Part shown: positions 1-8,494 of the stretch, in pieces | Layout of the letters: the number at the start of each line of letters is the position of its first letter | Position numbering within the stretch: position 1 is the stretch's first letter | Assembly (NCBI GenBank): GCA_011772755.1 | Contig: WVYX01000242.1 | Span: 1-45,066, forward strand | DNA length: 45,066 bases | From: Gemmatimonadales bacterium | Lineage (GTDB): Bacteria; Gemmatimonadota; Gemmatimonadetes; Gemmatimonadales; GWC2-71-9 | Direction: 5' to 3' | The notes under the pieces: generated by a model | Seen by the model: only the letters and a program-made list of their open reading frames with translations | Database searches by the model: none | What the model was told of the DNA's origin: nothing | Program-made: the position numbers and the translations under genes

Positions 1-937
1 AGAGCAAGGTGCCGTTCAGCGCCTCATTGATCGCCTCGTAGCCCACACCGAAGATGTGGGGAAGCCAGATGCCGATCACGCCGATGCACATGCCACCGAG
101 CATCGTCCTCACCGGCGGATACAGGCGGAGCTTGTCGAAGGCGTCTTCCAGCTTGTACAGGGAGCGGATGAAGGCCAGAGCCACGAGGGCCGCGAGAATG
201 CCGAGGCCCGCATATGCGAACAACTCCGAGGCGTGCACCAGGCTGTAGCTTGGCACTTCAAACGCGGGGAAATCTCCGAGAAAGCGCTGGCTCACGACGG
301 TGGCGGCCACCGAAGAGATCACGATGGGCGAGAACTGGGCGACAGCGAAATCCCCCAGAATGATCTCCACCGCAAAGAGCGCTCCGGCAACCGGAGCGTT
401 GAAGGTCCCTGCAATACCAGCCGCGGCTCCGCACCCCACCAGCGTGCGAAGACGCCGTGGGTCGATCTTCAGCCACTGGCCGATGGTGGACCCCAGCGCG
501 GAGCCGATCTGGACAATCGGCCCCTCCCGTCCGACTGACCCGCCAGAGCCGATGCAGACGCCGGAGGCGAGCATCTTGGCGACGACCACTCGGGGCCTGA
601 TGCGCCCGCCCCGCAACGCCACCGCCTCCATCACTTCGGGCACGCCGTGCCCTTTTGCCTCACGGGCGAAACGGTGAATGATCAAACCCACGACGATCCC
701 GCCGGCGGTCGGGGCTAGGATCTTCCACCAGAAGGGGAGACCGGCGAGGTGGTCGAGGGTGTAGGGGCCCTGCTGCCAGGCGATGCGATTGAGGACCTGG
801 ATGAGCAGCCGGAAGCCGACGGCGCACAGGCCCCCGAGGAGGCCGATCACGACGGCCACCACGACCATGTAGATCTGCTCGGTCTGGCGGAGACCGTCGT
901 GAATGTGTCTCAGGTACTTGATCATCAACCTGATCAT
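1..937 (-). CDS. ClC-family chloride channel/antiporter (3' end cut by window edge)
   Basis: Membrane anion channel or proton/anion antiporter. The first 312 residues are visible and the frame stays open to base 1. Seen: about seven hydrophobic segments; KGHGVPE at residues 95-101, the position of the family's GSGIP anion-coordinating loop; GSGGSVGREGP at 130-140 with the gating glutamate E138; and FNAPVAG at 179-185. These three motifs in this order define the ClC fold. The ATG at 937 is used; an in-frame GTG at 952 and a second ATG at 922 are alternatives. Oddity: the loop serine of GSGIP is histidine here. Many members of this length carry C-terminal CBS domains, which would lie outside the window. 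Family is near certain; ion specificity cannot be told. Confidence 0.93.
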   Translation of the reverse strand, partial: MIRLMIKYLRHIHDGLRQTEQIYMVVVAVVIGLLGGLCAVGFRLLIQVLNRIAWQQGPYTLDHLAGLPFWWKILAPTAGGIVVGLIIHRFAREAKGHGVPEVMEAVALRGGRIRPRVVVAKMLASGVCIGSGGSVGREGPIVQIGSALGSTIGQWLKIDPRRLRTLVGCGAAAGIAGTFNAPVAGALFAVEIILGDFAVAQFSPIVISSVAATVVSQRFLGDFPAFEVPSYSLVHASELFAYAGLGILAALVALAFIRSLYKLEDAFDKLRLYPPVRTMLGGMCIGVIGIWLPHIFGVGYEAINEALNGTLL

Positions 938-1369
938 TGGGCGCAGGTGCACGCCGAAGGTGCGGCGTGACGGCTGCAATCTACATAGTCGCGGCCGCAG
1001 GAGCAGTCATTCTCTGGTCAAACACTGCTCGGTGCTGCTTCCTGCGCCCGCCGCCGGCAGCCTGGGGGAAGCCTCCGACCCAGTTCCCGCCGACGACGGC
1101 CGTGTCCTCAGGCACGGCGCGCCCGAGCGCGATCGCCGCGTTGACGGCCACCCAGCCGCAGCCCTGCTTCCACTGTCCGCTTCGCGTGAAACGCGGGCTC
1201 GGCAAGCGCGCGTCTTGAACCACGCGGGTCGACACAGCCGTGCGCCTCGCGTCTGAAGCCTGCGTCGCCCGCACCACTCGCGCCTCGCCCGGTATCACTC
1301 CTTGTTCAGTACCCGGTCGAGATAGGAGGCGATTGTCACCCGACCACGCGCTGCGCGGCGGGACCTATC
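938..1369. other. intergenic stretch without a supported gene
   Basis: 432 bases between the ClC gene start and the end of the ParB-like gene. The minus strand has a 105-codon open frame (1298-981) that I cannot assign; a Gly/Trp/Ala-rich segment in its middle faintly resembles the end of a subtilase, but no catalytic motif is present. I see no tRNA or clear terminator. It may hold the 5' leader of the ClC gene and decayed coding sequence. Confidence 0.4.
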
Positions 1370-2362
1370 TCACTCCTCCGGCGGTCCTCCGGCCCCCGCG
1401 ATCTGGTCGACTCGGACCTTTGCTGCGTCGAAGCGCCGCGCCGCCTGCAGCATCTTGTCGATGGTCTCGTCGAATTCTGCCTTGGCTCCGCGCTTGAAGC
1501 GAAGGGGATTGATCCGCGCAACGACGAAGGCCTTGAGGTAGGGACTCTTGAACCCCTGGTCCTTGAGATCGTTGACGGCGGCAATGACCACGTCGTCGAG
1601 CTCCAGCAGCCGCGCTGACCGCTGACGCCGGGTGTCCAGCGCCTCAGACAGCCTGGACGCCAGAAACTTCTCCACCCGCTTGAGCACCGAGTGATACGCC
1701 CCACCGGAGTAGCGCCCTCGTTCTTGATAACACAGGCCCAGGGTCAGGAGGGCTGGTTCCTCGAACTCGATGGCGAATTCCCGCTCCGGGCGGTCGTCCA
1801 ACTCGGCCAACCCTTGTGCCAGGCGAATGACCTCGAGGGCCCGCTCTCGCAGATTGTGCGCCTTCTCCGTGTTCAGAATCAGAATGCGGCGAGCCACCTC
1901 CTGTTCCGGGACCACCAGGGCCGCAATGGACCTGCCACCCAGGCGGTGGACGGCCGCCAAGCGGTGATGCCCGTTCGGCGTCCAGTACTTGCCGCCCTCC
2001 ACGCGCACCGCGATCACGGGATCCAGGTATCGATCGAGCTTCTCGATCGCCGCGGCCAGCCGAGTCACATGAGGCTCGGACAGGTCTCGCTGGAAAGGCG
2101 TTGCCTCGACGGCGTCGATCGGAAGCCCGGCGAGGATCTGCCAGTTGCCGCCCAGGGGATCTCGGTAGGTGACCAGCGCCACTCCGCCATCCTGCTCGAT
2201 GGCTTCCGCCAGGCGCGTGACCGTCGCCGGCGGCGAGGCCGACGCCAGCCGGGAGGCGGCCAGGCCCCTGGAGTGAGGCGGGACCTGCTTCTTCTTCCGA
2301 CTGGTTCGCTTCGAGCTGGTCGCCTGTGCTTTCTTGCCACTGTTGCCTGCTGCCTTCGGCAT
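1370..2362 (-). CDS. ParB/Srx-like N-terminal domain protein
   Basis: 330-residue protein with a Lys/Arg-rich N-terminal tail (residues 8-25) and a ParB-type nuclease/CTP-binding fold at about 80-150. Seen: the PFQRDLSEPHV segment (89-99), then a region around GHHRLAAV (131-138) matching the G-[HE]-R-R/HHR box of ParB-like domains. The rest is helical, with no obvious DNA-binding helix-turn-helix and no parA gene beside it. Start: ATG 2362 has a strong GGGAGG site five bases upstream; a longer frame from 2398 lacks one. It is transcribed divergently from the permease gene with about 120 bases between. Its role is unknown; stand-alone ParB-fold proteins act in partitioning, regulation or as nucleases, and context does not decide. 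Confidence 0.8.
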   Translation of the reverse strand: MPKAAGNSGKKAQATSSKRTSRKKKQVPPHSRGLAASRLASASPPATVTRLAEAIEQDGGVALVTYRDPLGGNWQILAGLPIDAVEATPFQRDLSEPHVTRLAAAIEKLDRYLDPVIAVRVEGGKYWTPNGHHRLAAVHRLGGRSIAALVVPEQEVARRILILNTEKAHNLRERALEVIRLAQGLAELDDRPEREFAIEFEEPALLTLGLCYQERGRYSGGAYHSVLKRVEKFLASRLSEALDTRRQRSARLLELDDVVIAAVNDLKDQGFKSPYLKAFVVARINPLRFKRGAKAEFDETIDKMLQAARRFDAAKVRVDQIAGAGGPPEE

Positions 2363-2483
2363 TGTTCCCTCCCCGGTCCGGGGACGCGACAGACGCACCC
2401 GTCAAAGGTGTTTCGGGTTGGGGGTCGAGGCTAGATTGTGCCTCGGCCTTGAGCGTGTTTGCCACGAATCGCGGGGAGGGGAA

Positions 2484-3806
2484 TTGCCATCAGGGAGTCC
2501 GACCAGCGCCAGACGAGGGCTGGGCCTGTGGATGAGCACGGCCCTCGTGGTGGGCAACATGATCGGGTCGGGCGTGTTCTTGCTTCCCGCCTCCCTCGCT
2601 GCCTTCGGCGGCATCAGCCTCGTCGGCTGGCTCCTTACGTCAACCGGCGCCGTGCTCCTGGCCAGCATCTTTGCGCGCTTGAGCCGGATGGTGCCGCAGG
2701 TGGGAGGGCCGTACGCCTACACCCGGCGTGGCTTTGGCGACTTTGCAGGGTTTCTTGTGGGGTGGGGCTACTGGATATCGATCTGGGCAGGGAACGCCGC
2801 GATCGCCATTGCCTTCGTTGGGTATCTCGCAGTGTTCTGGCCCGCCTTGGAGAGCAGCCCCGTCTTGGCTGTGGGTGTCGCGCTGGGGGCCATCTGGTTG
2901 CTCACCTGGGTGAACGCGGCCGGAATCCGCAAGGCTGGCGCGGTGCAGCTCGTTACCACCATCCTCAAGCTCGTGCCGCTGGTGGTCATCGGGACGTTGG
3001 GACTCGTGTACATCCGGCTGGGCAACTTCACACCGTTCAACGTGAGTAGTGGGTCCTCATTCTCGGCGATCACGGCTTCCGCCGCCTTGACGCTCTGGGC
3101 ATTCCTCGGTCTGGAATCGGCAACTGTGCCGGCGGAGGACGTGGAGCATCCGAATCGCACCATCCCCCGGGCCACCATGCTCGGCACGGTGCTCACGGCG
3201 GCGGTCTACATCCTGGGTAGTGTGGCGGTCATGGGCGTCCTTCCGCCGGCAGCTCTGGCCGACTCGACCGCCCCCTTCGCCGACGCCGCCAGTGAGATGT
3301 GGGGATCGTGGGCGTCCTACGCCGTTGCCGCGGGTGCGGCGATCTCCTGCTTCGGCGCACTCAATGGGTGGATTCTGCTCCAGGGCCAGATGCCCCTGGC
3401 GGCGGCGCGGGATCGGCTGTTCCCGGCTCCGTTCAGCCGGGTGTCGCGGCGCCACACGCCGGTGACCGGACTGGTGGTATCGAGCGTGTTGATCACGGTG
3501 CTCATGGCCATGAATTACACCAGGGGGCTGGTGGAGCAGTTCACCTTCATAGTTCTGCTTGCCACCCTGGCCAGCCTGCTGCCGTACCTCCTGTCCAGTC
3601 TGGCTGCGCTGTTGATCGGCAGGCAGTGGTCATGGCGCGTCCACGTGGTTGCGGTGTTGGCCTTTCTCTATTCGGCGTGGGCGATAGCAGGCGCGGGCCA
3701 GGAGGTCGTTTACTGGGGCTCCTTGCTGCTGATGGCCGGCGTTCCCGTATACGTGTGGGCCAAGTGGCGCCGCCCCAGCCAGCCAGGCGATTCGCCTGTC
3801 CGGTAG
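2484..3806 (+). CDS. APC-superfamily amino-acid permease
   Basis: 440-residue inner-membrane transporter. Seen: the signature GNMIGSGVFLLPA at about residues 23-35 in the first membrane segment (the unwound TM1 substrate site of AdiC/CadB-type antiporters), and about twelve hydrophobic segments across the length, as in family members of about 445 residues. The start is TTG 2484: GGGGAGGG precedes it by about six bases and it leaves the usual short N-terminal tail. A 490-residue reading from 2334 adds an Arg-rich stretch that overlaps the divergent gene. The next gene encodes a guanidine-modifying enzyme, so an arginine, citrulline or related substrate is a reasonable inference. Exchanger versus uniporter cannot be told. 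Confidence 0.88.
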   Translation: MPSGSPTSARRGLGLWMSTALVVGNMIGSGVFLLPASLAAFGGISLVGWLLTSTGAVLLASIFARLSRMVPQVGGPYAYTRRGFGDFAGFLVGWGYWISIWAGNAAIAIAFVGYLAVFWPALESSPVLAVGVALGAIWLLTWVNAAGIRKAGAVQLVTTILKLVPLVVIGTLGLVYIRLGNFTPFNVSSGSSFSAITASAALTLWAFLGLESATVPAEDVEHPNRTIPRATMLGTVLTAAVYILGSVAVMGVLPPAALADSTAPFADAASEMWGSWASYAVAAGAAISCFGALNGWILLQGQMPLAAARDRLFPAPFSRVSRRHTPVTGLVVSSVLITVLMAMNYTRGLVEQFTFIVLLATLASLLPYLLSSLAALLIGRQWSWRVHVVAVLAFLYSAWAIAGAGQEVVYWGSLLLMAGVPVYVWAKWRRPSQPGDSPVR

Positions 3807-3902
3807 TCAGCAGGTGTTGAGTTTCGCCGCAGACGACGCAATCCGGCAGGCACCGGCTGCAAGCGCCCGGCGGACATATGCCGCGCTAGCCAACTGGGAG
3901 TC

Positions 3903-4781
3903 ATGACGTTCTGCCAAACGGACGTGGGCCCGATCCAGCGGATGGTCGTGAAGCACGCGAGGGATGCCTTCGGGAGTGACCAAGCCATCGGACGGCAGTG
4001 GCGACAGTTGAACTACCAGGGCCGCCCCGAGTTCACGAAGGCAGTCGACGAGTACGATCGGTTCGTCGACGTGCTCAGGCGATGCAACCTCGAGCTTGTG
4101 TTCTTGCCAAGGGACGACCGCGTCGGCCTCGATTCGATCTACGTCCGAGACACGTCGATCGTCTGTGAGCAAGGCATGATTCTCTGCAACATGGGGAAGC
4201 ACGAGCGGCACTCCGAGCCGGCCGCCGTTGAGATAGCGTGTCAGGCAGTGGGCATCCCGGTCCATGGCGCCATCACGGGGGAGGGAAGGGTGGAGGGGGG
4301 CGACGTGGTCTGGATCGACCAACGGACACTCGCCGTCGCTCGGGGCTACCGCACTAACGATGAAGGCATCAGGCAACTCCGGGAGCTGCTGCACGATTGC
4401 ATTGATGAGCTGGTCGTCGTGCCGCTGCCGCACTGGCGGGGGCCAGGCGACGTCTTCCACCTGATGTCCATCATCAGTCCGATCGATGACGACCTTGCTC
4501 TGGTATACTCGCCGTTGCTACCGGTGCAGTTCCGCGAGGCCTTGGTGCGGCGCGGCACCGAGCTGGTTGAAGTACCGGATGACGAGTTCCCGACCATGGG
4601 CTGCAACGTGCTCGCCGTGGCCCCCAGAAAGTGCATTGTCCTTGCCGGTAACCCGCAGACTCGGGCGCGGCTGGAACAGGCGGGCGTCGAAGTGCACGAG
4701 TTCCAGGGGGCGGAAATCTGCGCCAAGGGGGCTGGCGGTCCCACGTGTCTCACGCGGCCCGTCGAACGGATTCTGGGATAG
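3903..4781 (+). CDS. amidinotransferase/DDAH-like guanidine-modifying hydrolase
   Basis: 292-residue cytosolic enzyme of the pentein (guanidine-modifying) superfamily, which includes dimethylarginine dimethylaminohydrolase, arginine deiminase and amidinotransferases. Seen: YVRDTSI (80-86) with the substrate-binding Asp, EGGD (131-134), the catalytic His in FHLMSI (H186) and the nucleophilic Cys in GGPTCLTRP (C282). All catalytic positions are present, so it should be active. The length fits DDAH or short deiminases rather than the roughly 400-residue arginine deiminase. It follows the permease by 96 bases on the same strand, suggesting joint uptake and breakdown of arginine or a methylated arginine. 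The exact substrate is not determined by sequence alone. Confidence 0.88.
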   Translation: MTFCQTDVGPIQRMVVKHARDAFGSDQAIGRQWRQLNYQGRPEFTKAVDEYDRFVDVLRRCNLELVFLPRDDRVGLDSIYVRDTSIVCEQGMILCNMGKHERHSEPAAVEIACQAVGIPVHGAITGEGRVEGGDVVWIDQRTLAVARGYRTNDEGIRQLRELLHDCIDELVVVPLPHWRGPGDVFHLMSIISPIDDDLALVYSPLLPVQFREALVRRGTELVEVPDDEFPTMGCNVLAVAPRKCIVLAGNPQTRARLEQAGVEVHEFQGAEICAKGAGGPTCLTRPVERILG

Positions 4782-4904
4782 GTGCTCGGCACTCGGTGCT
4801 AAGTGCTCGCGGGTTCGGTGCTGGGTCCTCGGTGTTGGGTGCCAGGGTCTTGGGTGCCGACCTGGCGCATCCCCTAGTACCAAGCACCCAGGACCTGACA
4901 CCGG
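4782..4904. repeat. reiterated-word inverted repeat, GGTGCTGGGTCCT type
   Basis: Starts at the stop codon of the preceding gene. The left arm repeats variants of GGTGCTGGGTCC and GGTGTTGGGTGCC (clearest at 4815-4846); the right arm (4871-4904) is its imperfect reverse complement (CACCCAGGACCTGACACC). It lies between convergent genes. Transcription from either side would give a long, imperfect stem. Confidence 0.75.
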
Positions 4905-5019
4905 CAATGAATCCGCACCAACGCGCCCTGCAGGATGCAACCGCCGCGAGCAACAAGCAACGAACTTGTGATACACTACACTAGGTGGTAGGGAGTGACT
5001 CCGCAGCGCCCAGCAGCTA

Positions 5020-5481
5020 TCACCTAACACCTTGTGATTCGGCCAGCTTCGAGAAGTGGTATTGCACGATCTTCCATGTGCCGTCCTGCCTGATGCGGGT
5101 TTCTGAATAGCGCCAGGTGCCGGATTCCTCGGTGCCACCCGGCAGGGTGATCGAGCCATCCAGGTAGGCGATGGCGACTGCGGCGTTTCCGTACACCTTG
5201 ACGTCGATGTCCTGTACCTCCATGGTGGCCCTGAAGCCCGCGTCGTGGGCCGCCTGGAGAGCTGCCTGGTTGAACCCTACCACCAACCGGCCGCCGTCGA
5301 AGAAGAAGCCCCGTGTCTCGGGGTGGTAGTACTGGCCGAACGCTTCAAAGTTGCCTTCGCGCCACGCCGCGAGGGTCGCCGACATGGCGGCCCGCACCTC
5401 TTCCTCCTGCGCGGCGCTGGTCGGGGCGTGGATCGCCGAGACACTGAGAATGAGTGCGAAGACCAGTGCAGCGCGCTTCAT
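5020..5481 (-). CDS. secreted NTF2-like (SnoaL/DUF4440-type) protein
   Basis: 153-residue exported protein. Seen: signal peptide MKRAALVFALILSVSA with likely cleavage near the Ala-Ala around residue 24; then a domain with helix EEEVRAAMSATLAAWREGNFEAF, the FFFDGG strand and a C-terminal sheet ending TWKIVQYHFSKL, the typical pattern of the cone-shaped NTF2-like fold (SnoaL-like/DUF4440). Such domains bind small ligands or act as simple isomerases/lyases; no catalytic residue can be named. Start ATG 5481 follows a GGAGGA site; the open frame extends to 5892 but the extension is Ser/Arg/Pro-rich and antisense to the next gene. It is divergent from the MMPL transporter. Confidence 0.8.
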   Translation of the reverse strand: MKRAALVFALILSVSAIHAPTSAAQEEEVRAAMSATLAAWREGNFEAFGQYYHPETRGFFFDGGRLVVGFNQAALQAAHDAGFRATMEVQDIDVKVYGNAAVAIAYLDGSITLPGGTEESGTWRYSETRIRQDGTWKIVQYHFSKLAESQGVR

Positions 5482-5533
5482 GGTGCTTCCTCCATTCCTG
5501 GCAGCACGGGGAGCCGACGTGTCACCCGTCGAC

Positions 5534-5551
5534 GGTGCGCTTCGGCGCACC
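5534..5551. other. UUCG tetraloop hairpin between divergent genes
   Basis: A perfect 7-bp GC stem (GGTGCGC/GCGCACC) closed by TTCG, about 50 bases upstream of the NTF2-like start. It would form in the 5' leader of that minus-strand transcript. No U-tract follows on either side, so a terminator is unlikely; a stabilising or operator-like role is possible. Confidence 0.4.
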
Positions 5552-5647
5552 TCCGGGTCGCCGAGGCGTAGTGTCGTAATGTAAGATGGTGCGGTAGCGG
5601 AAGGGGCATTACGTGCCGCAGGCGGTGTGTGTCTCGGAGGTTCACCC

Positions 5648-7759
5648 GTGAAGGATGGTCTAGGTGAGCGCGGTAACCGACGGCTGGGGGCCGAGTGGGC
5701 GTATGTCGGTCTCGCCGGACTCTGTGTGTTCGTCGTGCTGCGCTGGATCGATCTTTCTCCCCGGGTAGAGACCGACTTCTTCTTCGCGGCAGAGGATCCA
5801 CAGCTCCAGGCTTCGGTGGAGATCGACCGGCGTTTCCCCTCGCCGCCCCAGATCATCATTCGCGCCGAGGGCCCCGACCTCGAGGGCGACACCTATCGCA
5901 GCGCGGTCGGCGACCTGACTGTCGCACTGGGGGAGGTAGCGGGGGTCATCAGCGTCTACAGCGTCACGACGTCCGATGCCTCACGCAGTCCGCTCTGGCG
6001 ACGACTGCTACGCACGCCGGACGGTCGAGCCACCAATCTCATTGCCCAAACTGACGGCACCGACCCGGAGACCCTGATACCGCGGATCGAGGCAGTGGTG
6101 GAGCGGTCCGCGGCGCCCGATTTCGCCCTCGAGGTCTCCGGCGTTCCCTACATCATAGAGCTCATCCGGCGCAATCTCTTTCGGGATCTCGTGGTCTTCA
6201 GCCTGGCGGCGTTGATCGTGTTCGGGCTGGCGGTCGGCGCGGTCTATCGCGACTGGCGAATCGTTCTCGGTACGTTGGCGACGTGCCTGACTGCCTGCGC
6301 GGTGACCCTCTCCATCGCGCATCTCCTGGGCATCGCCATAGGACTGCTGACAGCCAACATCGTCACCATCGTCTTCGTGGTGACGCTGTCGCACATCGTG
6401 TTCATGACTTCGAACTGGAGGCGAAGCCGGGACGGTGGTGAGCGCGACGCGGTCCGCGATGCGGTGCGCATTACCCTGTGGCCGTCGTTCTGGTGTATGA
6501 CGACCACCTTCCTGGGCTTCGTGAGTCTCCTCGTAGCCTCGGCGCGGCCCCTTCGAGAGTTGGGCATTGCAGGGGCCATTGGCACGGCCACGGCAATCGG
6601 TATTGCCTACGGTGTCTACCCTACGTTCCTGCGTGCCATTCCATCAGAGCGTGCCACACCAGCCCAGGGGCGAGTCGGTGGCGGAGTCGGCAAATACCTG
6701 CCGGAGCGCCACGGCACGCGATGGCTGCTGGTGTTTGTAGGGCTCGTGGCGCTCGCCGCCATCGGAATGACGCGCCTCAACGCCGACCCGGGCTTGCTGT
6801 CGTACTTCGCTGAGGGGAGCGAACTCCGCCAAGGTCTAGAGGCCGTCGACCGGGATGGTGGGAGCAGCTCCCTCAATATCGTGATACGGGACGCTGATGG
6901 TGAGCGAATCGACAGCGACGAGGTGAACCGGAAGATGTGGGTCTTGCAAGAAGCCATCGAGGCCGAGTCAGCCGTCGGGGTGGTCCTGTCACCTGCCGTC
7001 CTTCTGGCCGACGCCAAGCTGGCACCGCTGGCAGGCTTCCTGAGCTGGAGTCAACTGCTGGACATCCTGGAGAGTCCACGGCTGAACCGCATTGCCCTGA
7101 GCTTCGTCACGTCCGACCGCCTGCAGGGACTCTACTACCTGCGCATGCGAGAAGCCGGTCGAACCGAACCGCGGGCGGAGGCGGTGGCGCGGATGGAAGC
7201 GGCGGTGGTGCAAAGTGGGCTTGAACCGGTGCTGGTTGGCGGACAATACGACCTACAGCGCCAGCTCGCACGCTTGATCACGTCGAGTCTGCGGATCGGT
7301 CTGGGCGGCTTGCTGCTGTTGTTCATCGGCATTGCCTTCATCGTCTCGCGCTCGGCGAGGGTCACCGTTGCGATGGTGGCGTGCTTGAGCGCGATCCCGG
7401 CCTTCGTTCTGGGGACGTTGGGTCATCTGGGGCTGTCCCTCGACATCATCGCGTCTCCCGCGGCAAGCGTGGCGCTCGCGATGGGCGTGGACTCGATGAT
7501 CCATCTGGTGGTTCGGGTGCGGCGTCTGTCCCGCGGGGACCTCAAGGGGTGGTCCGCCTGGAGCGCCGCTCGTCAGCAGTTGTGGCAGCCGATCCTGGGG
7601 GCGATGCTGATCATCTGCGGCGGATTCGGCATCTTCAGCCTCTCTACCTTCCCCCCAACACAACGCTTCGGCCTTGCTGTGATTCTGGGAACGGTCACGG
7701 CCGCGACGATGGCGCTCATCGCGCTTCCCTTTGGCGCTACGTTCACGAAGCGCAGGTGA
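5648..7759 (+). CDS. MMPL/RND-superfamily transporter
   Basis: 703-residue inner-membrane exporter. Seen: TM1 at about 19-36, a periplasmic domain, a block of five to six membrane segments (about 185-325), then a repeat of the same plan: one segment near 370, a second periplasmic loop and a final membrane block from about 540 to 695. This internal duplication is the RND/MMPL plan. The length fits MMPL/hopanoid-transporter-like proteins, not the roughly 1000-residue drug-efflux pumps, and no membrane-fusion protein or outer-membrane channel gene is adjacent. Start: GTG 5648 with GGAGG seven bases upstream. Lipid or hydrophobic cargo is likely by family; the substrate is unknown. It ends against a reiterated-word inverted repeat. 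Confidence 0.85.
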   Translation: MKDGLGERGNRRLGAEWAYVGLAGLCVFVVLRWIDLSPRVETDFFFAAEDPQLQASVEIDRRFPSPPQIIIRAEGPDLEGDTYRSAVGDLTVALGEVAGVISVYSVTTSDASRSPLWRRLLRTPDGRATNLIAQTDGTDPETLIPRIEAVVERSAAPDFALEVSGVPYIIELIRRNLFRDLVVFSLAALIVFGLAVGAVYRDWRIVLGTLATCLTACAVTLSIAHLLGIAIGLLTANIVTIVFVVTLSHIVFMTSNWRRSRDGGERDAVRDAVRITLWPSFWCMTTTFLGFVSLLVASARPLRELGIAGAIGTATAIGIAYGVYPTFLRAIPSERATPAQGRVGGGVGKYLPERHGTRWLLVFVGLVALAAIGMTRLNADPGLLSYFAEGSELRQGLEAVDRDGGSSSLNIVIRDADGERIDSDEVNRKMWVLQEAIEAESAVGVVLSPAVLLADAKLAPLAGFLSWSQLLDILESPRLNRIALSFVTSDRLQGLYYLRMREAGRTEPRAEAVARMEAAVVQSGLEPVLVGGQYDLQRQLARLITSSLRIGLGGLLLLFIGIAFIVSRSARVTVAMVACLSAIPAFVLGTLGHLGLSLDIIASPAASVALAMGVDSMIHLVVRVRRLSRGDLKGWSAWSAARQQLWQPILGAMLIICGGFGIFSLSTFPPTQRFGLAVILGTVTAATMALIALPFGATFTKRR

Positions 7760-7838
7760 GGTCCTGGGTGTTGGCTCCTGGGTCGTGGGGCTCGGGTGGT
7801 CGACCCCTGGGACCTGGGGCCCAGCACCTAGCACCTCG
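7757..7838. repeat. reiterated-word inverted repeat, GGTCCTGGGTGTTGG type
   Basis: Fills the gap between two convergent genes. Left arm about 7757-7792 (GAGGTCCTGGGTGTTGG, CTCCTGGGTCGTGGGG); right arm about 7804-7838, whose reverse complement GAGGTGCTAGGTGCTGG matches the left arm over some 35 bases at roughly three quarters identity. Same word family as the repeat at 4782 but not a copy of it. Confidence 0.78.
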
Positions 7839-7841
7839 CAG

Positions 7842-8360
7842 TTAGTGCTCGATGCCCGGCCGGGCCGTGATCCCTAGGTCGTAGTAGTGCTTGATGGGCT
7901 TCATCTCGGTCACGAGGTCGGCCCGGTCAATCAACACGGCGGGGGCATTTCGACCTGTCAGTATCAGCTCGATGTGGGGCGGCCGTGCTTCGAGGAAGTC
8001 CACGACTTCCTTCGCGGTCAGCAGGCGGAACCAGACCGTAACGTTGATTTCGTCGAGGACGATGATGTCGTAGTGACCCGAGAGCATTGCGGCCCGCGCC
8101 TTGGTCAGCCCGTGCTGGGCTTGGGCGACCTGCTCTGGAGTGACATCGTCCGGCGTAGTGCACTGAGGCTCCCCGTACTGCTCGATCGTGATGTGTGGGT
8201 GGCTGCTGAGGGCCCCCAACTCTCCGTACGGCTGCCCCTTCATGAACTGGCCGACGTAGGTGTTGAGGCCATGGCCCGCTGCTCGCAGCGCGAGGCCCAG
8301 GGCAGCGGTGGTCTTGCCCTTCCCGTTACCTGTATAGACTTGGACGTACCCGCGTTTCAT
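7842..8360 (-). CDS. cobO: cob(I)yrinic acid a,c-diamide adenosyltransferase
   Basis: 172-residue cytosolic enzyme that transfers the 5'-deoxyadenosyl group of ATP to the cobalt of reduced corrinoids, for coenzyme B12 synthesis or salvage. Seen: the phosphate-binding loop YTGNGKGKTTA at about 9-19, VLDEINV (about 105-111) as the Walker-B-like strand, LTGRNAP near 138, and the C-terminal EMKPIKHYYDLGITARPGIE that is diagnostic for CobO/BtuR/CobA-type enzymes. Length is usual for the family. ATG 8360 is used. No other cobalamin gene is present, so salvage or a scattered pathway is likely. It is divergent from the dipeptide epimerase with about 130 bases between. Confidence 0.95.
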   Translation of the reverse strand: MKRGYVQVYTGNGKGKTTAALGLALRAAGHGLNTYVGQFMKGQPYGELGALSSHPHITIEQYGEPQCTTPDDVTPEQVAQAQHGLTKARAAMLSGHYDIIVLDEINVTVWFRLLTAKEVVDFLEARPPHIELILTGRNAPAVLIDRADLVTEMKPIKHYYDLGITARPGIEH

Positions 8361-8494
8361 GCTGACGTCGGCCTCCTCTCCGGAGGGAGCCTAGAACCGC
8401 TGCCTGCTCCGTCGGCAGCGGCGCTGCTATGGTAGCATTGGCCTTTATGCGCCAGGATTCAAGTGTCGAGATTCCACGAAAGGAGAGGCTTGCC

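Noticed and set aside
981-1298. Possible remnant of a subtilisin-like protease
   Set aside because: Only a faint Gly/Trp/Ala resemblance to a subtilase C-terminus, no catalytic motif and no clear start; not enough to call a pseudogene.
2334-2483. N-terminal extension of the permease
   Set aside because: Arg-rich, overlaps the divergent ParB-like gene, and the TTG at 2484 has a strong ribosome site and gives the normal family length.
5482-5892. N-terminal extension of the NTF2-like protein
   Set aside because: Ser/Arg/Pro-rich, overlaps the start of the MMPL gene, and a signal peptide with a good ribosome site begins at 5481.
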